Shown: positions 15,019 through 17,141 of the stretch, piece by piece | How the letters are laid out: each line of letters begins with the position of its first letter | How positions within the stretch are numbered: the stretch's first letter is position 1 | From: an uncultured Eubacterium sp. | GTDB lineage: Bacteria > Bacillota > Clostridia > Peptostreptococcales > Anaerovoracaceae | Length of the DNA: 17,141 nt | Direction: 5' to 3' | Assembly (NCBI GenBank): GCA_900542385.1 | Contig: UQNP01000027.1 | Coordinates: 1-17,141, forward strand | The notes under the pieces: model-generated | Database searches by the model: none | What the model was told of the DNA's origin: nothing | Seen by the model: only the letters and a program-made list of their open reading frames with translations | Translations under genes and position numbers: made by a program

Positions 15019-15894
15019 ATGAAAACCATAGAAATAAAAACCAATGGGCAGATTGCTCAGTTTACTACAAAATCTGTCACATTTGACGGCAAAGAATTTT
15101 TTTACAGTAAAATGGAAAACCTGAAACATGATTCTGCCGATCATACATACTACTTTACATATGACGGAGAATCAAAAGTTCTGCCGTATGACGCTAAATA
15201 TGAAAAAGTACTCAACGCCATCTTCAGTCAGGTGGAAAATCTCAAAGCTCGCAGAGCCGCACAGACAGCTGCGAATGTCTCAGAAGCCGCAAAACCTGAA
15301 AATGCAGCAGCAGTTCAGTCCACTGCTGAAACGCATTCCGGCGGCGCTCCCGTAATAAAAGATGTTATGAACAACGCAGAAAATGCACCGGAGCCTGAAG
15401 CAGGGCCGCTTCATCATGAAGAAGCTCCGGATGCAGGCAAAACTGCGGACACTGCGGAGCCTGCCGCAAATGAAGCTGACGAACAGACCGAGCCTGCAGA
15501 GCCTGTAGTATTCACCGATAAAAAAGCTGCAAAGCAGGCAGAAAAAGAACGTAAAAAAGCTGAAAAAGCTAAGAAAAGAGAAGAAAAAGAGAAAATGAAA
15601 GCCGAAAAGGCCGCTCTCAAAGCTTCAGGCAAATCACCGGATGCACCTGAAGATAAATCCGGAGCTGAAACGCCTGTTGAAGATTCATACGACCCTAAAA
15701 ATGATCCGGAAAGAAAAAGAAAAATAAAGAAATCCGTCATTACCTTTGCTATAGTCGTAGCTGCTATGGCTGTGATCGCAGCAGTCTGCTACTTCATATT
15801 CGGCACCAGCGACAATCCTTCATCAATATCTCCTAATTCAGAAGAATCTCAGCAGTATGAGGATATAGACGAGCTGATAGAAGATTTACAGTAA
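15019..15894 (+). CDS. Single-pass membrane protein with Lys/Ala/Glu-rich linker, unknown function
   Basis: A 291-residue protein I do not recognise. Residues 1-78 look like a compact beta-rich domain (MKTIEIKTNGQIAQF, VTFDGKEFFYSK, HTYYFTYDG) ending in a helix. Residues 80-165 are low-complexity Ala/Glu/Pro. Residues 168-202 are almost only Lys, Ala, Glu and Arg (AEKERKKAEKAKKREEKEKM), a TolA-like single helix. ERKRKIKKS then precedes one membrane helix (239-261), and an acidic 30-residue tail (YEDIDELIEDL) follows. The positive-inside rule puts the N-terminal part in the cytoplasm and the tail outside. The start at 15019 has GGGGG 5 nt upstream; a TTG four codons earlier is less likely. It is divergent from the DivIVA-like gene, suggesting a shared cell-surface role, which is inference. 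Confidence 0.75.
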   Translation: MKTIEIKTNGQIAQFTTKSVTFDGKEFFYSKMENLKHDSADHTYYFTYDGESKVLPYDAKYEKVLNAIFSQVENLKARRAAQTAANVSEAAKPENAAAVQSTAETHSGGAPVIKDVMNNAENAPEPEAGPLHHEEAPDAGKTADTAEPAANEADEQTEPAEPVVFTDKKAAKQAEKERKKAEKAKKREEKEKMKAEKAALKASGKSPDAPEDKSGAETPVEDSYDPKNDPERKRKIKKSVITFAIVVAAMAVIAAVCYFIFGTSDNPSSISPNSEESQQYEDIDELIEDLQ

Positions 15895-15941
15895 CGCCGG
15901 TTAGGGAAAGAAAAAATAATCATTATTTTTCAATGTCCGTA

Positions 15942-15970
15942 TTGACGTAGGTTTTTTCACATAGTAAAAT
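15942..15970 (+). promoter_or_regulatory. Promoter of the tRNA-Thr/tRNA-Ala operon
   Basis: TTGACG (15942-15947), 17-nt spacer, TAAAAT (15965-15970). Each box is 5 of 6 to consensus. The expected start near 15977 coincides with the foot of the leader hairpin. Confidence 0.78.
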
Positions 15971-15974
15971 AATA

Positions 15975-15999
15975 CGTGCGCACCTGAGATGTGCGCATG
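15975..15999 (+). other. Leader hairpin at the 5' end of the tRNA transcript
   Basis: CGTGCGCAC, loop CTGAGAT, GTGCGCATG gives a 9-bp stem with one G-T pair. It ends 5 nt before the tRNA-Thr 5' end and probably helps precursor processing. Confidence 0.55.
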
Positions 16000-16004
16000 G
16001 TTAT

Positions 16005-16080
16005 GCCACTGTAGCTCATCTGGCAGAGCAGCACATTCGTAACGTGCAGGTGGCCGGTTCGATCCCGGCCAGTGGCTCCA
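16005..16080 (+). tRNA. tRNA-Thr (anticodon CGT)
   Basis: A full 76-nt cloverleaf. The acceptor is GCCACTG/CAGTGGC, the D stem GCTC/GAGC, and the anticodon loop TTCGTAA has CGT at positions 34-36, reading ACG. The T arm is GCCGG-TTCGATC-CCGGC, the discriminator is T and CCA is encoded. G1-C72 and C2-G71 fit threonine identity. The anticodon stem closes with an A-C mismatch at 31:39. Confidence 0.96.
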
Positions 16081-16085
16081 TATCC

Positions 16086-16161
16086 GGGGCATTGGCGCAG
16101 CTGGGAGCGCGCATGACTGGCAGTCATGAGGTCAGGGGTTCGATCCCCCTATGCTCCACCA
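16086..16161 (+). tRNA. tRNA-Ala (anticodon GGC)
   Basis: A full 76-nt cloverleaf. The acceptor GGGGCAT/ATGCTCC contains the G3-U70 wobble pair that defines alanine tRNA. The D stem is GCGC/GCGC, the anticodon arm CATGA-CTGGCAG-TCATG (GGC, reads GCC/GCT) and the T arm AGGGG-TTCGATC-CCCCT. The discriminator is A and CCA is encoded. It starts 5 nt after tRNA-Thr in the same transcript. Its 3' half is the likely target of the neighbouring integrase. Confidence 0.97.
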
Positions 16162-16177
16162 TAGCCCGACAATTATG

Positions 16178-16211
16178 AATCCTTGTAAACACGTACTTAC
16201 AAGGATTTTTT
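16178..16211 (+). terminator. Terminator of the tRNA operon
   Basis: AATCCTTGTAA, loop ACACGTAC, TTACAAGGATT is a perfect 11-bp stem, then TTTT. It lies 16 nt after tRNA-Ala. On the minus strand there is no T-run, so it does not stop transcription coming from the integrase gene. Confidence 0.88.
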
Positions 16212-16224
16212 AATGCCTTGAAAT

Positions 16225-16281
16225 TAGAGAATATCGAAGTTTTAGCAAAAAGTTCTCTACATTATATATCGTTGTTCTCTA
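16225..16281. repeat. Three copies of TTCTCTA beside the integrase gene
   Basis: TAGAGAA at 16225-16231 is inverted relative to two direct copies of GTTCTCTA at 16252-16259 and 16274-16281 (the last overlaps the integrase 3' end). ATATCG also occurs twice, at 16231-16236 and 16266-16271. The copies lie between the tRNA operon and the recombinase, where integrase arm-binding sites or an att region would be expected. The motif is short, so chance cannot be excluded. Confidence 0.4.
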
Positions 16282-17141
16282 TTTTAAGAATATCTTTCAT
16301 AATTTCAGCTGTGTGAGTTTTAGACATCAGGTCTGAAATGTGGGCATAACGCATAGTCGATTGTATGTTGGAGTGTCCTAACCATAATTGAACATCTTTT
16401 AGTGAAACATCTCTATTATTATCTGAAATCAAGGCAGACGCGCAACTATGTCTTAAATCATGGAACCGTATATGAGGATATCCTTTTGATTTTAAAAACT
16501 TACTAAATTTTTCCGAAATATGGTTTGGTCTAATAAGTTTGCCATTATCTTTTAATAAAAGGTATCCTTCAGAACTGTATAAACCACTTTTGATTTGTTT
16601 TTCCTTTAAATCCAGTAAAAGATCTTGGACATATTCTATAATGGGATATGTTTTTAATTGCTTAGATTTAGGGTAGTTTTTAACAATTATATCAAACTTT
16701 TTTTCTGTAGAATAAGCTTTATATGCTTCTGTTATAATTTGATCAATAATAAATTTTCCACCCAAAAAATCAAACGATTTCCATCTTAGACCACATATCT
16801 CACTCCTACGTAACCCATAAATAATAGTAAGTGGTACTGGAATGGATAAGTATATGTTTTCGTCCTTAACATCCTCAAGTAATTGCCGTAACATTTCTGC
16901 ACTATAGTAATTCTCAACAGGAGGCGGTTTAACCGCTGGTTCTAATTTTTCCATAGGGTTGTTATTTATTTGATTCATAATTATGCCATATCTAAAAATA
17001 CCACTCAATACACCTCTATGATTTTTTATTGTTTTGTGCGACAAACCTTCTTTATATATATAGTCTATATATTTTTGTACATAATGCGAATCTACATCAT
17101 TCATCTTTACTCTATGTTTTCTAACATAGGGAAGCAATCGC
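16262..17141 (-). CDS. Tyrosine recombinase (phage/ICE-type integrase), N-terminus cut by window
   Basis: The frame is open from the right window edge to the stop at 16262, giving about 293 visible residues. It begins in the SAM-like core-binding domain (MNDVDSHYVQKYIDYIYKEG). The catalytic domain has all expected residues: Arg in YGLRRSEICGLRW, the beta-hairpin Lys in PKSKQLKTYPI, HDLRHSCAS (His-x-x-Arg), LGHSN and the nucleophile Tyr in STMRYAH. An apparent TTG start at 17137 is probably not real, because the N-terminal arm-binding domain should lie beyond the window. Base composition is markedly more AT-rich than in the genes to the left. It sits about 100 nt from tRNA-Ala with its 3' end toward it, as in many integrative elements. 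No excisionase is visible in the window. Confidence 0.92.
   Translation of the reverse strand, partial: RLLPYVRKHRVKMNDVDSHYVQKYIDYIYKEGLSHKTIKNHRGVLSGIFRYGIIMNQINNNPMEKLEPAVKPPPVENYYSAEMLRQLLEDVKDENIYLSIPVPLTIIYGLRRSEICGLRWKSFDFLGGKFIIDQIITEAYKAYSTEKKFDIIVKNYPKSKQLKTYPIIEYVQDLLLDLKEKQIKSGLYSSEGYLLLKDNGKLIRPNHISEKFSKFLKSKGYPHIRFHDLRHSCASALISDNNRDVSLKDVQLWLGHSNIQSTMRYAHISDLMSKTHTAEIMKDILKIENNDI

Noticed and set aside
15912..15930. AAAAATAAT-C-ATTATTTTT palindrome as terminator of the membrane-protein gene
   Set aside because: Only A-T pairs and a 1-nt centre with no T-run after it; too weak to call, though no better terminator is visible before the tRNA promoter.
15901..16092. 63-residue minus-strand open frame over the tRNA genes
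   Set aside because: It reads through tRNA-Thr in antisense; a by-product of tRNA sequence.
1..17141. CRISPR arrays, insertion sequences or toxin-antitoxin pairs
   Set aside because: No regularly spaced repeats, transposase motifs or small two-gene modules of that type were seen; the only mobile gene is the recombinase at the right edge.

Overview
The window looks like chromosomal DNA of an anaerobic, low-to-mid GC Gram-positive bacterium of class Clostridia (Bacillota). The reasons are a sporulation-type sigma-H gene, the conserved cysE-cysS-mrnC-rlmB-sigH cluster, strong AGGAGG ribosome sites, heavy use of ATA for isoleucine, a lipoprotein-based nucleoside ABC transporter and a DivIVA-like coiled-coil protein. 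No species can be assigned by eye.

From 1 to about 14.8 kb every gene lies on the minus strand, so transcription runs from high to low coordinates. In transcription order there are four blocks. (a) A DivIVA-like coiled-coil gene is followed by xpt (xanthine phosphoribosyltransferase), with a good promoter in front and a terminator behind. (b) A nucleoside/purine uptake operon holds a BMP-type lipoprotein, a double ABC ATPase, two permeases, a DJ-1/PfpI protein and a PHP-domain phosphoesterase. It has a near-consensus promoter and a long hairpin between the lipoprotein and ATPase genes. (c) A membrane-anchored G5-M23 cell-wall peptidase ends in a terminator nested in a larger palindrome. (d) The housekeeping cluster is cysE, cysS, mrnC, a small membrane protein, thyA, dfrA, rlmB and sigH (sigH cut by the window start). 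Its genes mostly overlap or lie under 25 nt apart. It combines cysteine synthesis and charging, 23S rRNA maturation and methylation, dTMP/folate metabolism and the transition-state sigma factor.

At about 14.9 kb the direction changes. A divergent promoter pair drives the coiled-coil gene leftward and, rightward, an unrecognised single-pass membrane protein with a Lys/Ala/Glu-rich helical linker. Then comes a two-gene tRNA operon, tRNA-Thr(CGT) and tRNA-Ala(GGC), with its own promoter, leader hairpin and strong terminator.

Right of tRNA-Ala the sequence becomes clearly AT-rich and holds a tyrosine recombinase whose N-terminus is cut by the window end. This looks like the edge of an integrated element that used the tRNA locus; its far end is outside the window.

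I see no clear-cut new defence or mobile system. The most informative points are thyA+dfrA sitting inside a conserved translation cluster, the pairing of a DivIVA-like protein with xpt and with a divergent unknown membrane protein, the nested hairpins between genes, the CysE C-terminal extension and the tRNA-linked recombinase.
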